64,000 nucleotides of DNA. It comes from Theobroma cacao (lineage: Eukaryota; Streptophyta; Magnoliopsida; Malvales; Malvaceae). Within the stretch, counting starts at the first letter, position 1; the number at the start of each line of letters is the position of its first letter. The position numbers were made by a program, and so were the translations under genes. The notes under the pieces were generated by a model. That model worked only from the letters and a program-made list of their open reading frames with translations, had not been told where the DNA came from and made no database searches. Below, one piece after another: positions 12,603-26,152 of this stretch. The stretch is from assembly GCF_000208745.1 (NCBI RefSeq), contig NC_030851.1, positions 35,944,091 through 36,008,090 on the forward strand. Reading direction: 5' to 3'.

Positions 12603-13955
12603 ATGGGAGTGGAGTCAACGAGAAAAGCTTGCTTCTTCATCCTCTTCTTCCTGTGTCGCGCCACTTCAACTCCTCTCTTTCCCAAAGAAGCCCTCCCTAC
12701 TAAGTCTGGCTACCTCCCAGTCAATCCTGCCACCGATTCTGCCATTTTCTACACTTTCTATGAAGCCCAAACCCCCACTTCACCCCTTTCCGAAACCCCA
12801 CTTCTTATTTGGCTCCAAGGAGGCCCTGGCTGCTCCTCCATGATCGGTAACTTCTTCGAGCTTGGACCCTGGCGCGTTGTTTCTTCTTGCAGTCAAAACG
12901 TGGAACACTTGTCTCATGAGCCCAATTCAGGTTCTTGGAATCGCTTATTTGGTCTCCTTTTTCTAGATAATCCTATTGGAACAGGGTTTAGTATAGCTTC
13001 AACGCCTCAAGAAATTCCTAGAGACCAAATTTCTGTTGCTAAGCATCTTTTCATTGCAATAACAAAGTTTATCTCATTAGACCCTTTGTTTAAGCATCGT
13101 CCAATTTACATTACCGGGGAAAGCTATGCAGGAAAATATGTTCCCGCAATTGGATATTACATATTGAAGAAAAATTCTCAATTGGTAGCTTCAGAAAGAT
13201 TGAATTTGAAAGGTGTTGCTATAGGTGATGGGTTCACGGACCCTGAAACTCAAGTTGCTACTCATGCTGTTAATGCTTATTATTCCGGTTTGATCAATGA
13301 GAAACAAAAACATGAACTAGAGGAAGTACAATGGGAGGCAATTAAGTTGGTTAAGGTGCGGAATTGGAGTGAGGCGACAAATGCTAGAAGTAAGGCAATG
13401 CATTTGTTGGCGAGCATGACAGGTTTGGCCACTTTGTATGACTTCACAAGGAAAATGCCTTACCAGACGAGTATAGCAACCGAGTTTCTCAACATAGACG
13501 AGGTAAAGAAAGCGTTAGAAGTGGACGAATCAAGCATATTTGAGGGTTGCAGTGGCATTGTAAATGCTGCAATGCATGAAGATATGATGAAGAGTGTAAA
13601 GTATATGGTGGAATTTTTGGTGAAAAAGACCAGAGTGTTGTTGTACCAAGGATTCTATGATGTAAGAATTGGTGTAGTGTCAAATGAGGCATGGGTGAAA
13701 ACAATGAAATGGGAGGGAATTGAGAGGTTCTTGATGGCTGACAGAAAGATTTGGAGAGTGAGCGGTGAGCTTGCCGGTTATGTGCAAAAATGGGAGAGTA
13801 ATTTGACCAACGTTGTGGTCTTAGGGGCTGGACATCTTTTGCCTGCTGACCAGGCATTGATTTCGCAGGCTATGATTGAGGATTGGGTTTTGGAGAATGG
13901 ACTCTTTGGTGGAGAGCTGGTGAATCTCTCAACAAATTTCCGTGAGCCAACGTGA
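12603..13955 (+). CDS. SCPL50: Serine carboxypeptidase-like protein, SCPL50/51 type (450 aa, intronless)
   Basis: A secreted alpha/beta-hydrolase of peptidase family S10. A hydrophobic signal peptide (about residues 9-21, ACFFILFFLCRAT) is followed by SGYLPVNPATDSAIFYTFYE, the family's substrate-channel start. WLQGGPGCSSM supplies the oxyanion-hole region. The catalytic Ser174 is in GESYAGKYVP, Asp353 in YQGFYDVRIG and His411 in GAGHLLPADQ, so the triad is complete. The segment PNSGSWNRLFGLLFLDNPIG resembles the SCPL50/51 branch rather than the acyltransferase clade. Length is normal for the family. An in-frame ATG seven codons upstream (12582) is possible but lies too close to the predicted transcription start. 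Substrate is unknown; vacuolar or apoplastic peptide trimming is the usual inference. The symbol is a best-match suggestion. Confidence 0.88.
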   Translation: MGVESTRKACFFILFFLCRATSTPLFPKEALPTKSGYLPVNPATDSAIFYTFYEAQTPTSPLSETPLLIWLQGGPGCSSMIGNFFELGPWRVVSSCSQNVEHLSHEPNSGSWNRLFGLLFLDNPIGTGFSIASTPQEIPRDQISVAKHLFIAITKFISLDPLFKHRPIYITGESYAGKYVPAIGYYILKKNSQLVASERLNLKGVAIGDGFTDPETQVATHAVNAYYSGLINEKQKHELEEVQWEAIKLVKVRNWSEATNARSKAMHLLASMTGLATLYDFTRKMPYQTSIATEFLNIDEVKKALEVDESSIFEGCSGIVNAAMHEDMMKSVKYMVEFLVKKTRVLLYQGFYDVRIGVVSNEAWVKTMKWEGIERFLMADRKIWRVSGELAGYVQKWESNLTNVVVLGAGHLLPADQALISQAMIEDWVLENGLFGGELVNLSTNFREPT

Positions 13956-14018
13956 AGAGTATAATTGTTGTTGTGCTTTATTACAGCTGGTGTGTTGACA
14001 TTTGTAACAAATGCTATG

Positions 14019-14024
14019 AATAAA
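14019..14024 (+). terminator. Probable polyadenylation signal of the SCPL gene
   Basis: AATAAA lies 64 bp after the stop codon, in a normal position for a plant near-upstream element. Confidence 0.45.
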
Positions 14025-17000
14025 TTCCATCGCTGTGGTGTGGGGTTTCTTGATCCAGTTGAGTGTGGTTTTGAGAGACCGAAACTGAAATTCCATGAGA
14101 AACAAATCCCAGAAACACAAGTGTAAGGAACTGCAAAATTTGAGAGATCAATACCTGTCAGCAGCAAAACAAGTACATAGAAAAAATAAATTAATACAAC
14201 ACCATAGTAAACAAGTGTACTGAGACTAATACCTCTCTTTAAAGATTTGAATTTGAGATGTTTAAGTTGAAAATGTTTGCAGTATCTTTTAGTAATAATT
14301 GACGTTTCCCTTGTATAAACAACAATTGAATTGATTTTGCTTTGTAGTTATTTTTTTTTTATATTTAAGTAAAAAAATATTAAAAATAATTTACTTTTCT
14401 ACTGTTTGATTTTAATTTATAGTAGGTGATGGCCAAGTTTGGATGGAGATTTTAGATTATTTAAATCTCTATTGTTATCATTATATTAAAACTTTGAAAG
14501 CAAATAAACAAAAAAGTGGATAATAGAAAGGAAGGAAAATCAAAATGGCAATACCCCAACAATACAGTACATACTACCAATTTTGGAACTGAGAGGGGTT
14601 CTGTTTACTCATTGAAAAAAGAAATAATTTCGTTTCCCCACCACTTCCCTGTATTACTGTTTTCTTTCAATACAAGTCATGCTGTTGATTATTTGGTTTG
14701 GACTAAAAGTAACTTTATGGCTTTCCAAAGCTAGAATTGCATCAAAGCGAAATGATTTCCCTCATAGAGTGCATTAACATTTGAACATTGATCTCTGTTT
14801 CCTCTGAAATTTCACCGAAATATTTGCATTCAAATGTGATCAATGAAAGGGAGAAAAAATAAAGGGAAAAGAATCAGAAAAGGAGAAGTTTGATCATTTC
14901 ATGATTTGATAGAGGTTGGTCATCTGGCAAATCATGTGGAGAAGGGTATGGCTTTGTGTAGTAAAAAAGGATAGTGTCTTAATGGTTTTTCTTTCTTTCT
15001 TTCTTTTTAAATTAAAATTAAAAGGAATGAAGTTTTGAATTTCAATTATTTCTTTCTAAAGAGGGTTATTGTATAGTTTTCTGATAGTTTAATTGATAAA
15101 ATTTGGTAATGATCATGGGCAGAATTTGGGGTAAGGCTCATATATATTTGCTAGATATTTGAGGTAAATAATTTTTAATTTGTGAAGTATTTACTTCATT
15201 AATAAGATGTCACATTTTGGTGACTTGACAACATATAGTTTCTATATATAAATCTTTACAAGGGTTTTTATTTTTCTAACAAAAAATTGATTTCTAATCC
15301 CTAGCCTAAACAATTATACTTAAACAAAAAAAAAATAAAGTTAAGCAGCAAAGTTTCCATGTATGATAGCATACTTCTCATAAGATAAGTACACTACATA
15401 TAAAATAAGTAAACATTTTAAATATATTTTATTTGATCAAGTATATTATTTTTATCCTACACATTTTTGACTTTCATTTCTTTCATTTTTTAAACTATTA
15501 AAAATAAATTATTTTCTAAATCAATTTAAATAAACATCAAAACACTTACATATAGCACATAAATAAGCATATAAAAATAAAATAATTAATTTTGTTTAGA
15601 ACATTGTAAAATATATGGCAAAGGGTTGTTTTAATGATGCCAATCCTGCTCTTTTAACCCATTATCGAGGGAAATAATAAGGTCCCTTTTCCTTTTTTTT
15701 TTTTATTTTCTTTTTGTGGTCAGAGTTAACAATGGGGAGTCACAGAGGACAGAGAATTATGGAGAATTTGCAGAGAATAGATTTCTTTTCTGACTTTACA
15801 TGGGGATGGGGTCTTGCTTTCGGTTCCAAACAGCTTGTTTGCACCTCTTCATTTCTCTTTCCTCTATGTGCTATTGTTTGCACACTGCCAAGTACCAATT
15901 AAATAAAATCTTGACAAGTACCAATTAATTAACCAAACAAAGCACGCACACAACTCAAAGATTTGATATTGTATAATTCTTTAGACCACAATTACAACAA
16001 CAGCCACCAAGTTGGCTGGCACAATTTCAACAGTTTGGACTCTATTTTATTTGAATTTGCTGAAGTTTTGTTTGATTATCCATTTTTCTTCCTCGTTGTA
16101 TAGATTTCATAGCAAATTACGGTAGTTAATCTTTAAAAGTAATATGAAATTATCATTTCGGGTAAAAAGAATTGAGATAAGGTTCGATTCTTTTTTATTC
16201 TCTTGTACCTTTTATATGTATAACAAAAATAAGAATAATATGACAATTTTTAAAAAATATTAATTTAAAAATTAAAATTTTGTTTGATAACAAAATACTA
16301 GTATTACTTTAATTTAAAGTAAATTCAACTTGTCTAATAATTTTTTAAGAGTTTTAAGTACAAATTATTAATAGTAAATAATAATTGATTTAAATTTTTA
16401 TATAAATTTTAATAATTACATTCATATTCGATATGAGATAATTTTAACAACGAATTTATATCCGATATGAGATAATTTTAGTTATTTTTTTATGACTTTA
16501 TCGGTGATAAAATTTAAAAAAAATAAAAAAAACAAATATAAGTGATAAAATGACAAGAAAAGGGAAAAAGTAAATTTTTTAAAATAAAATTACCTGAGTA
16601 TCTAACATATAGTTACAAGCTTTATTGTCAGCACCAAGGACCACCTTGCTAGATGCACAAGTTGCTTCTTCTCCCTTCCTTCTTTTCGTTCTTTTTTTTT
16701 TTTCTTTAATTTAGACGTAGATACGATTTTAGGGTTTTGAATACTTCAATATTAATATTAAAAGTACCCAATTTTATCTTTGGACATTTCAACTATTTTA
16801 ACTAAGATTCAACTATTTTCCTCCATTTTCTTTCCTATTTGATGACTCTCAAATAGATTATGAAAAAAATTTGCGGCTTTAATGTATTTTATATTATTTT
16901 AAAAATTTTATAAAACTAATCTTTAATGATTTTTAACACCAAAGAGTAAAAAGTTCACGATAAAAAATATTCGGTATTTAAAAAACATAATTTTAGAATA

Positions 17001-17719
17001 TTTAAGAAAATAATTATAAACAAAGAAAATAATATATGCAAATAAAATAAATTTCCCCTTTTTCTTAGTCATAAAATAAAAAATGAAAAAAAAGTTTAAT
17101 ACTATCCGAAGAAATGATGCAATATAATTAAATATTAAAAGCCTGTTGCCCAACATATTTTCCTTGTTTTAGCAGACATGTTTAAAAATAGAATAAATCT
17201 AAAGGATGGCGGTCCATATAATAATCCTAATATAATATAATATAATTTTAACATATTAAAAAAATAATAATGACAGCATAACAAAAGCGGGGGGGCCGCC
17301 AAAAACCCGCCAACCTCAAGCCAATAGATCCCCTTCCTCAAAAAATTTATATCAATAAAAAGGAAACCGAAATTAGTTAAACAAAAGAAATAATTAATAC
17401 GGAAAAAAAGAAAAAAAAAAAAGGGTGGGAGCCTACTGTTTACAGAGAAGCGTCAATCAAGAACGATCAGCGTTGAGCGACAGCGCATCTTTTAGAGACT
17501 CTCTCTCTTCCTCTTCGTTTGATCGATTCTTTCGTCTGTCGTTCTCTAAGAGAGAGAGAGAAAAGTCAAGAGAAGAAAAGAAAAGAAAATCAAGGGCCAA
17601 GCAACACGTGATTAATTAAAAAAAAAGGGACAGGAAATTGAAAATCGAATAGAGAAAGAAGGAGGCGGAGATTTTTTTTTTTTTTGGGGTTGAGCGATCT
17701 GAGCGGTTAGAGGGTACAA
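14025..17719. other. 3.7-kb AT-rich intergenic region
   Basis: No gene or recognisable transposon coding is found. Positions 15000-17200 are extremely AT-rich with many homopolymer runs; open frames there are short and of random composition. Positions 17400-17719 form the 5' leader and promoter of the clathrin-assembly gene: GC content rises, with CT-rich (17500-17520) and GA-rich (17549-17590) tracts typical of plant leaders. Confidence 0.5.
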
Positions 17720-20700
17720 ATGGGGACTCTTCAAACATGGAGAAAAGCGTATGGCGCTCTTAAAGATACAACCAAAGTCGGTCTCGCTCATGTCAACAGT
17801 GATTACGCGGTAATTTTTTTCCTTTTTTTTTTTTTTTGAGAAAGATCTCATTTCTATATTTAGTATGTAATTTTTATTCGATTTGATTTGTTTCTCTGAA
17901 ATGTTTATAATTAGGATTTGGATGTGGCTATAGTTAAAGCTACCAACCATGTTGAGTGTCCTCCCAAAGAAAGGCATCTTCGAAGTGAGTTTCCTCTTTT
18001 TTTTTTTTGGATTTTTAAGTGTGAATTTACAGATCCAATTTAATTTCAGGGGGTTTTCGATGTCTGGATTGGATATGTGAGGATTTTGGTTGAATTTTTG
18101 TTTTTTTGTAGAAATCTTCATGGCCACATCAGCCATTCGGCCTCGAGCAGATGTTGCTTATTGCATTCATGCGCTTGCCCGGCGATTGGCCAAGACTCAT
18201 AATTGGACGGTACTATTTACTGCTTTCTATGATGATGGGAATTGTACGAATTGGACTTCTGTTTCTAAAATTTGATTTTGAATCTGTATTTGTTTGGATG
18301 GTGATGCCTTTTGTTTCAAGATGTCCAATTGGTATCATTGATGTGCATTTAACTTGAATGTTTGTGGAGTTAAATTAGTTTCTTATCACTTTGTGGCTTG
18401 GTTATGTGTTAGATTTTCCAGCGCCAGTTATATTAATGTCAATAGATGAAATTATACAAGGTACTACTGCATATCATATGGAATGCTTTGCGGTAATATT
18501 AGTGGACGAGTGTAATCTTCAAAATGTATACTAAGTAATGGTATGAGAGTTTAGTTCAATACCTTTCCTCTAAAATATTAAGAGGTTTTTGTGGACCATG
18601 GACTCTGTTTCTTGCAGTTGAGCCTTGTTAATCTAATTCTTTATACATTGTCGGCTTGTTCTTTGGAATGGTTTCTGTTTGCAACTGTGGTTTCTAGACA
18701 CTTTCAAATGATATGAACTAAACTAGAATTGTCATTAATTATTATTATATTTTGGCTCATTGATTTAATGTTTTCATTCTTAGTGATGAATGAGACCTGT
18801 TAGTCTTAGATTTAGATGGTGGATGACTCTTATCTACTTGGGCACATCCTTATGTTATTTTAAACATTGGTTTTTCGAATACATTGTCAACAGTTAAACT
18901 TGTTCAAATTTCTTTATGTCATTGCTAATTTTCCTGAAACTTGTTTTCTAATTTTTGATGTTTTACATTGTAGCTATGATATGAATGGTAGGATGGAATT
19001 GGGATAGTGAATTGCAAAATCAATTTTATATGAAATATCCAATTGCTAACTTGTCATAGAACATATAGCTCTATGTTTGTGGTTTGTAATTCTTTTTCAT
19101 TGTTCAATAGGTTGCCTTGAAAACACTCATAGTTATCCATAGGGCATTGAGGGAGGGTGATCCTACTTTCAGAGAAGAACTTTTAAACTTCTCACAAAGA
19201 GCACGTATTCTTCAACTTTCTAATTTCAAAGATGATTCTAGCCCTATTGGTGAGTTTTTAATCTCTTTACTTGGTTGTGTATGGGTGTGTGCATGTGCTT
19301 CTCTTTGTGTCTTCTGGTCACCAGTAATATTTTCTAATCGGTTTGCTAACTCCCTCCTCCACCCCCTTTTGCATACACCCTTCAGCATGGGATTGCTCTG
19401 CCTGGGTACGTACATATGCATTGTTTTTGGAAGAAAGACTCGAATGCTTTAGGATTCTGAAGTATGACATTGAAGCTGAGCGTCTGCCAAGACCTGCCCA
19501 GGGGCAGGATAAGGTATCACTCTTTTGGGAATATTTTTTCCTTTGAATTACATAGGTGTTTGGTTTTCCCCATTATGGATTCATGGCCTGCTGCAATTTT
19601 TGTTCTCTTCAATGGGCAGGGTTACAGCAGAACCAGGGAGTTGGACAGTGAAGAATTGTTGGAGCAATTGCCTGCTCTGCAGCAATTGCTCTATCGTCTT
19701 ATTGGTTGCCGGGTATTCTATCATATGTTAATCTTGCAGGATTTGAGTTTTGTTATCTCAACATGTTGAGCTTCTGTTATTTGTTCTTAGTGTTTCATTG
19801 TATCTGGAAAGTTAACAGACTTCTCTGCTCTCTTTGCAGCCAGAAGGTGCTGCTATAGGCAACTATGTTATACAGTATGCTTTGGCTCTGGTATGTTTGC
19901 TCTCTCTTTCTTCTTTGTGTTTGTGTCATCTTATCTGGTCCTGACAACTGAATCCCCGAGAAGTAACAATTAACAAGCAGGGGAAGAGCCCCTTGGATAA
20001 GCAAGCTTCTTAAAATATCGACCTAGTGTCTCAAATTTTGTCTAGGGATGAACAGCACAAATCCATGTGTTTCCTCTGATAACCTCGACTCACTGATTCT
20101 ACAAGCCCTAACCTTTCTCCTCTTCAATTTTGACTAAAGCTCATGAAAATTACACTGTTTAATCCAGCTGAAGGGATGAAAAGAGTATGGTTAAGCTAAA
20201 CTCCCAACTTTTTAGTTCTATCCACAGAATCTTTATCCTTGAATTGTAGTGAGTAAATAGGTCATATATGAATTGATCAAAAAGGGTCATGATTGGGAAG
20301 ATGTCTGCTAAACTTTGCTGCCTGTAAAATCATGTTAAGCTGCCTCCTGAAAAGGAGGGAGAGGGGGACAGAAGCTTGTTTTTCTTAGAGAAGGTGGAGT
20401 TGACATGATCGAAGTTTGACTTATGTTTCCCACTTGTGAAATATCTATGATCAAGTGCTGATGATAATAAAAGTCATTATTGCAAGACCTCTTAATTTTA
20501 GAAACAACTATTTGATTGGTTATGATGTCTTCTTTTTTTTTGAGTGTCCTCTGTGTATGTATCAGTTATAGATTTGATAATAAGATTTTGAAGCCCCGTT
20601 TTGTATCTGTTCCTCCTTTCTCTACACTGTCAAAAATTATACGAGAGATTTCTCCATGTTTCTCAAAGAAAAATGTGGAAAAAGTTTTTTCTTAACTTCC

Positions 20701-23700
20701 TCCTCCTAAGAATCTCTTGTACCTTTCCATAGGAATAAGTAAAATGATGAGAATCTGACAATGGAAGCACTTTATTTTTGAAATTACATTCATCTTGCAA
20801 TACTGCAATTTTCAGGTATTGAAGGAGAGCTTCAAAATATATTGTGCTATTAATGATGGAATTATCAATCTTGTCGACAAGGTAAAATGGTTTTTCATTG
20901 TTTATGAAAGAATTTCCTGGTTTAAGGCAAATGCCTTTCTTTTTTTCCTTTATCTTTTCAAAATTGCTGCTCAAGTTGTTATTTTATTGCAGTTTTTTGA
21001 GATGCCAAGGCATGAAGCTGTCACGGCACTTGATGTATACAAGCGAGCTGGTCAGCAGGTAAAGATATAATTTTCTTTTTAATTTTCTAAACTACATTTG
21101 TTTCAAATTTTTATCAGATTAGTTGCATTTATGATTATTGGATTATCTTCTCATTTGGTTAAATTGTGAGTGCTCTGATGTGTCAACCTCAACAGTTAAA
21201 TATAATGGTGGTTTAGTAAAACATTTGTAATGTTTATGATGCAGGCTAATAGCCTTTCTGATTTCTATGATGTTTGCAAAGGATTGGAACTTGCTAGGAA
21301 CTTCCAGTTTCCTGTTCTCAGGGAGGTATGGGTTCTAAGGAGGTGATTTGTTGTTTGAGTTGTCTGTTCATGAATTTTGTGTTAAATCATTTTGATGTTA
21401 ATTTGTGACTACCGTTTTTTCAGCCACCACAATCCTTTCTCACTACCATGGAAGAGTACATCAGAGAGGCACCACGTGTGGTTTCTGTTCCAACGGAACC
21501 ATTGGTTAGTACTCTTTTTACTTTATATACACTGGTGTAAAGTATTCAACTTCTACACCTGTCATTTTTTATACGATTTATATGCCGTTAATTCAATTGT
21601 AGATTTCAAGCTATATTGACATAGATCATACATTTCAAATTTCAAGTTGATTGAAAATGTGTAACTATTTGTTTGGTAACAATAAAATTTTAACTGTTAA
21701 ATATATAGTGGAAAAAATGGTATTCTGGATTAATGTGATATGGGTATTGAATTGACTTAAAACTTTACAGATATGACAGGTCCAAATATGTTGTTAAATC
21801 TAATATTTGGTTTGTTAAAGTATTAATTATATCTATGGCACAATTGGTCTTCTAGTTGTGGTATTTCTTTTCTATATTTAGAACCGCTGACTAGTTTTGT
21901 CGTCATAAGGAATATGATAAGAGCTATATTTGAGAAGCTATAAAATTTCCATTGCATAATTATGATTGCAACTGATTCGAAGACTAGGAACGCATACTGT
22001 GTTTCTTTATAAAAACTATGACCACTAACTGCAGAAAGGTGAGCTTTTGATAGTTGTAGTTGATTATCCATAATAGAATAGGTGAAAATGAAAATATATT
22101 GTGGAATAAAATCTGGAAGACCGAAAGAGCATTATTAGCATTGTTTTGTATAAGAGGATAGTAGTTGAGTTGGGAGAAAGTTGTCTAGATCAGCTGTAGG
22201 CCGGCTGTACTTTTATCAGTTAATTTGTGGCTGTTCTATGAAAAGTTTAAAGACGAGTATCAATGCATCTCTGCGCGGAGAATGTGGAGCAAATGAGTGG
22301 TTACGTAGGGAATGAAACGTGTATTTATGAGAGGATAGAAGCAAAATAAACTTGTGGGAAATTGAGGAAAGTTGCTTGAGATGGCTTTCTAATCAGAAAA
22401 ACGAATGATGAGAAAAATGGTATAAAGAGCAATATTAAAGCAAGAGGAAACTACAACTAAATATGAGCTGAGATGGTAAGAGCAAAAAATTGATTTATAT
22501 AGCTTGCCTCCCAATATTAGGATCTGTAAAATGGGAAGACTTTTTAAACTTGTGTTTCTGCACTTGCTCCCTTTTTGTGTTTAATAAATAAATCTCAAAT
22601 TGCCTTGGAATTCAGCATTATTTGAACTGATATATGCTATAGAACTCAAATTGCCTTGGAATTCAGCATTATTCGAACTGATATATGCTATAGAATTAAT
22701 ATGGTGTAATTGTATACAGCTTCAATTAACATACAGACCTGAGGAAGGTCCCTCTGAAGATACTAAATTATCCAATGATGAACCTGAGCCATCTGCTCTT
22801 GCTGATGATATTGCTGTTTCTGGTGTTGAGACTGTTCCGGTTCCCCCTCCTCTACCTCAGAACAATGCGGATGGTGGAGACTTACTGGTAATGTTTCACT
22901 CTGGAGTTCATCATCTCACTTTGTTATTATTCATAATGTATCATACTTGTTTCATTCTTTTGCTGATTGCATTTTGGTGGGTTCAGGACTTGAGTTATTC
23001 TGCCCCTGATGCCTTGGCAATTGAGGAAAGTAATGCTTTAGCTCTAGCCATAGTTCCTACTGAACCTGGTAAAATATTGTTCTTATTCTTCTTTTCTTTT
23101 CCCCTTAGCAGATGGATACTAGTCTGGTCTCTGGTGTTGCAATGATTAAGCTAAGGTGCTACTTTTTATTTTGCAGGTACTGGTCCAACATTTAATTCTA
23201 CAACTGGTCAACCAAAAGATTTTGATCCTACTGGATGGGAACTTGCCCTTGTCACCACACCAAGTAGCGATATTTCTGCAGTTAATGATAGGCAATTGGT
23301 ATGCCCTTTCTGTGCTTTGACTTTTTATCTGATTTGTTATGTGTATTTGTTTTCTGGGAGAAATGACAATATAATTCTAAATCCTCCAAAGTTTTGGATG
23401 AGTGAAGGTGGGGATTTGGTTTAAATCTTTCCAAGTTTTATGAATATGTTCATGTGTACGAAATAGAGACCTGCTTCTCATTTTTTAAATTTTTGGACAT
23501 GGTGTCACTAATTCTGGACTTCATTGTTTTGTTTTGGAATTAGGGGTTTTTAGTTTTGGTTTTGGTTCTATGGTCAGGTTTTCTTAGCAAATAACTTTAT
23601 TTCTTCTAGCATTTTGAGAATTAATTGTTATTTATCATTCAGTTTTGTAGATATCATAGCAGCTGAAAGACAGATCTAACGGTCATGAGTGAAAATATAG

Positions 23701-24132
23701 CAAGGACTTTTTAATGCCCTTGCAAACTATCTTAATTATTTAATTAATTTTTTTGCCAACAATTGTCAGGCTGGTGGGTTGGACTCGCTCACTCTCAACA
23801 GCTTGTATGATGAAGCAGCATATAGAGCTTCTCAGCAGCCTGTATATGGAGCTCCAGCTCCAAATCCGTTTGAGGTACAAGACCCATTTGCCATGTCAAA
23901 TAACATTGCTCCCGCTAGAGCAGTTCAAATGGCAGCAATGGCTCAACCGCAAAGCAATCCCTTTGGTCCATACCAACCTACCTATCAGCAGCCACTGCAG
24001 CAGCAACATATGATGATGAGCCCATCAAATCCATTTGGTGATGCAGGGTTTGGGGCATTTCCAGTGAACCAAATGCCCCCTGTTGCTCAGCCACATGCTA
24101 ATAATCCATTTGGAAGCACAGGCCTTTTGTAA
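17720..24132 (+). CDS. ANTH-domain clathrin assembly protein, AP180/CALM type (15 exons, 565 aa)
   Basis: Exons: 17720-17809, 17915-17984, 18112-18209, 19111-19249, 19386-19513, 19620-19712, 19840-19890, 20816-20881, 20993-21058, 21245-21325, 21424-21504, 22720-22887, 22987-23068, 23177-23298 and 23770-24132. All introns are GT-AG, total 1698 nt. The N-terminal ANTH domain (about residues 24-300) begins with [21 protein letters not shown], the phosphoinositide-binding helix region. It continues through [19 protein letters not shown], with helical solenoid segments up to EYIREAPRV. The disordered tail holds GGDLLDLS, DPFAM and four NPF motifs (PNPFE, SNPFG, SNPFG, NNPFG), expected to bind clathrin, the AP-2 appendage and EH-domain proteins. 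The product would recruit clathrin to PtdIns(4,5)P2 membranes during endocytosis. Size and many-exon layout resemble Arabidopsis At5g35200. Confidence 0.93.
22594..22695 (+). repeat. 51-bp tandem duplication before exon 12 of the ANTH gene
   Basis: Copies at 22594-22644 and 22645-22695 differ at one base (TTATTTGAA versus TTATTCGAA). The second copy ends 24 bp before the acceptor of exon 12 (22720), so the duplicated unit covers the usual branch-point zone. The unit is 17 codons long and creates an open frame in the intron with a repeated peptide, which is not coding. Confidence 0.9.
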
Positions 24133-25986
24133 TGTTAAATGTGAAGAGTGAGATTGGTGTATTTTGGTTGGTGCAGTTGGTTTGGGCATCTTTTGGAGAG
24201 AAGAGTGTGTACCCACAAGATGAATGGCTTTCAGCATGTGTTGTACAAGTCAGCGAGTGAATAGTTAAAATGTTGTAATAACTAGTTGATACAATCCAGC
24301 ATACTACAAGGTTATTTGAATGTCTTCCAACTCTGCCCTCTTTTAAGTTGTTATTTTTTATTTTTTTATTTTTTTGTGACCGACGGTAAAAGGAGGAAAG
24401 TTTTGGAAGAGAAAAAAGGGAGAAGTGGAGAATATGTATATGTATCTGAAACTGAATAGCTGCTTCTAGTTTCATTTAGCTAGGAAAGTAAAGATTGTAG
24501 GGTTTAGATTTCTCAAGGTTGAGATTCAAGTGTTGCTAAACTTGGAGGTATAATCTCACTCTTCCTTGGCATTGTGCCCTGTGGCCATGCAAGGATGGGG
24601 ATTCATTTGAATACAGTTGCCATTCTCCATTCTCTATTTTGTCTTACCCAAGACATTTCCCATTTGTCTTTTTGGATACAAAATGAGAGGTTGAGCTGAG
24701 CCTCCATCTTCATCTAAAGATAACGATAATCAAAGTAATGAAAAACCAGAAGTGGGAATCACACCGTAGGATTCCATTTATCATGATATCCAATTTTAAA
24801 GTTAGAATGTGATGCGCAAAAACAAAGAGTTGAAGAGAATAAAGTGGCACTCTCATGTTTCATGTTTTCTACACCCTATTGCACTAACCGGTCAATGTGA
24901 GTCCTTTAGCTCTGGACCCTCTGCTACTTAAAACTTACTACTTTAGGCCAATGTGATACATCATGGGCCGTAAAATAGGGATGCAACTCTTTTATATCTC
25001 ATAAAATCTTAAAATTTGAATCTCAAGATTTTTAAATTGAGCTAGTAAATTTTAAGTTGATCATGAGAAAGAAGTCGATCAAATTTTCATTATAAATATA
25101 TATATTGAACCAAGCTTTATGAGGCCAACATCCATCTCACCTCTGCTCGGGTGGCTTGTAAGGATGTCTGAATTATTTGTACGGCCAGACAAACCTAAGA
25201 GCATTGTTGCTTAGGTTAAGGCGCCTTGGGTCAACTTCACTTGCTTTGTCTTTACTGTGCATTTAATTTAAATGAAAATTTCCTCTGCAGAATGATGTGT
25301 AAACGTGCATTCATACTACTACACTGTACACTCCAACTATGTATAAAACCAACCAGGACAGCATTACACAGTTGAAGGTGGAAAATTAGGTCTCAAATGA
25401 TTGTGATTAGGTTAAATAGAGACAAAGGTACAAGGAGCATGCTTTCATTTTGTACCTTCACCTTCACTTCCCAAAATTATACTCTACTAAGAATTTGTTA
25501 AATAATCATTGTCTGTGAAAATGAATGTTTACCAAACGGAAAAACTCATGTTGCTCTTGACCACTCCCTATTTCAACGCTCTGCCTCATTCTCATTCTTA
25601 AATAGTCTAAACAAACATAGACGAAAAGTAGTACACTCTGTTTCCATTCTGTTAGAAGAGATAGGGAAGTGAAAATCAACGATTAACTCAAGCGAGGGAT
25701 GGTGGTAGAATGTTATCATAAACTCATATAAGCCCGTGCAGCATGTGCTCTGTGTGCATGTTTGAGGGTTAATGATGCTGTGTTTCTCATTGAGGAAACC
25801 TTTTTGTTGTGCATGTTTGTCTATCCTTGCTTCATCGCCCATCTAACCCTTTGGTTCACAGTATTCAATATTCATGCAAGTTAAAAGACTTTAACCATCA
25901 TGAGAAGTCATCCCATTACACCAAAAGTACGCATTTCTTGTGTGTAAATAATTGAACAGTCAGACTGCCGCACACTTAGCGTTTCT

Positions 25987-25987
<1 letters not shown>

Positions 25988-26024
<37 letters not shown>

Positions 26025-26152
26025 GAGGGGGGAGGGGGGGGGGGGGGTTGGTCGAGGTATTTTTACGAAAAGGCTAAGGCGGAGGGCGGAAGAGGAGGNN
26101 NNNTTGTGAGAGAGAGAGAGAGAGAGAGAGAAGGGGGGGGGGGGTTGGTCAG
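25988..26152. repeat. TG/AG microsatellite and G-run, repeated across a 5-N gap
   Basis: A (TG)n-(AG)n-(G)n tract (25988-26047) followed by TTGGTCGAGG and GGCTAAGGCGGAGGGCGGAAGAGGAGG-like sequence runs into five Ns (26099-26103). Then another (AG)n-(G)n tract with the same following sequence appears (about 26108-26190). The gap lies exactly between the two copies, so the second copy may be the same locus assembled twice. Confidence 0.75.

Noticed and set aside
13489..14167. Minus-strand frames opposite the carboxypeptidase gene
   Set aside because: They are shadows of the clear + strand coding sequence with its intact triad.
17612..18136. 174-codon minus-strand frame
   Set aside because: It overlaps the first three exons of the ANTH gene on the other strand and is Lys-rich from poly-T tracts.
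22600..23145. 181-codon open frame with repeated [16 protein letters not shown]
   Set aside because: It begins in intron 11 and runs through exons 12 and 13 of the ANTH gene. The repeated part is the 51-bp intronic duplication, not coding.
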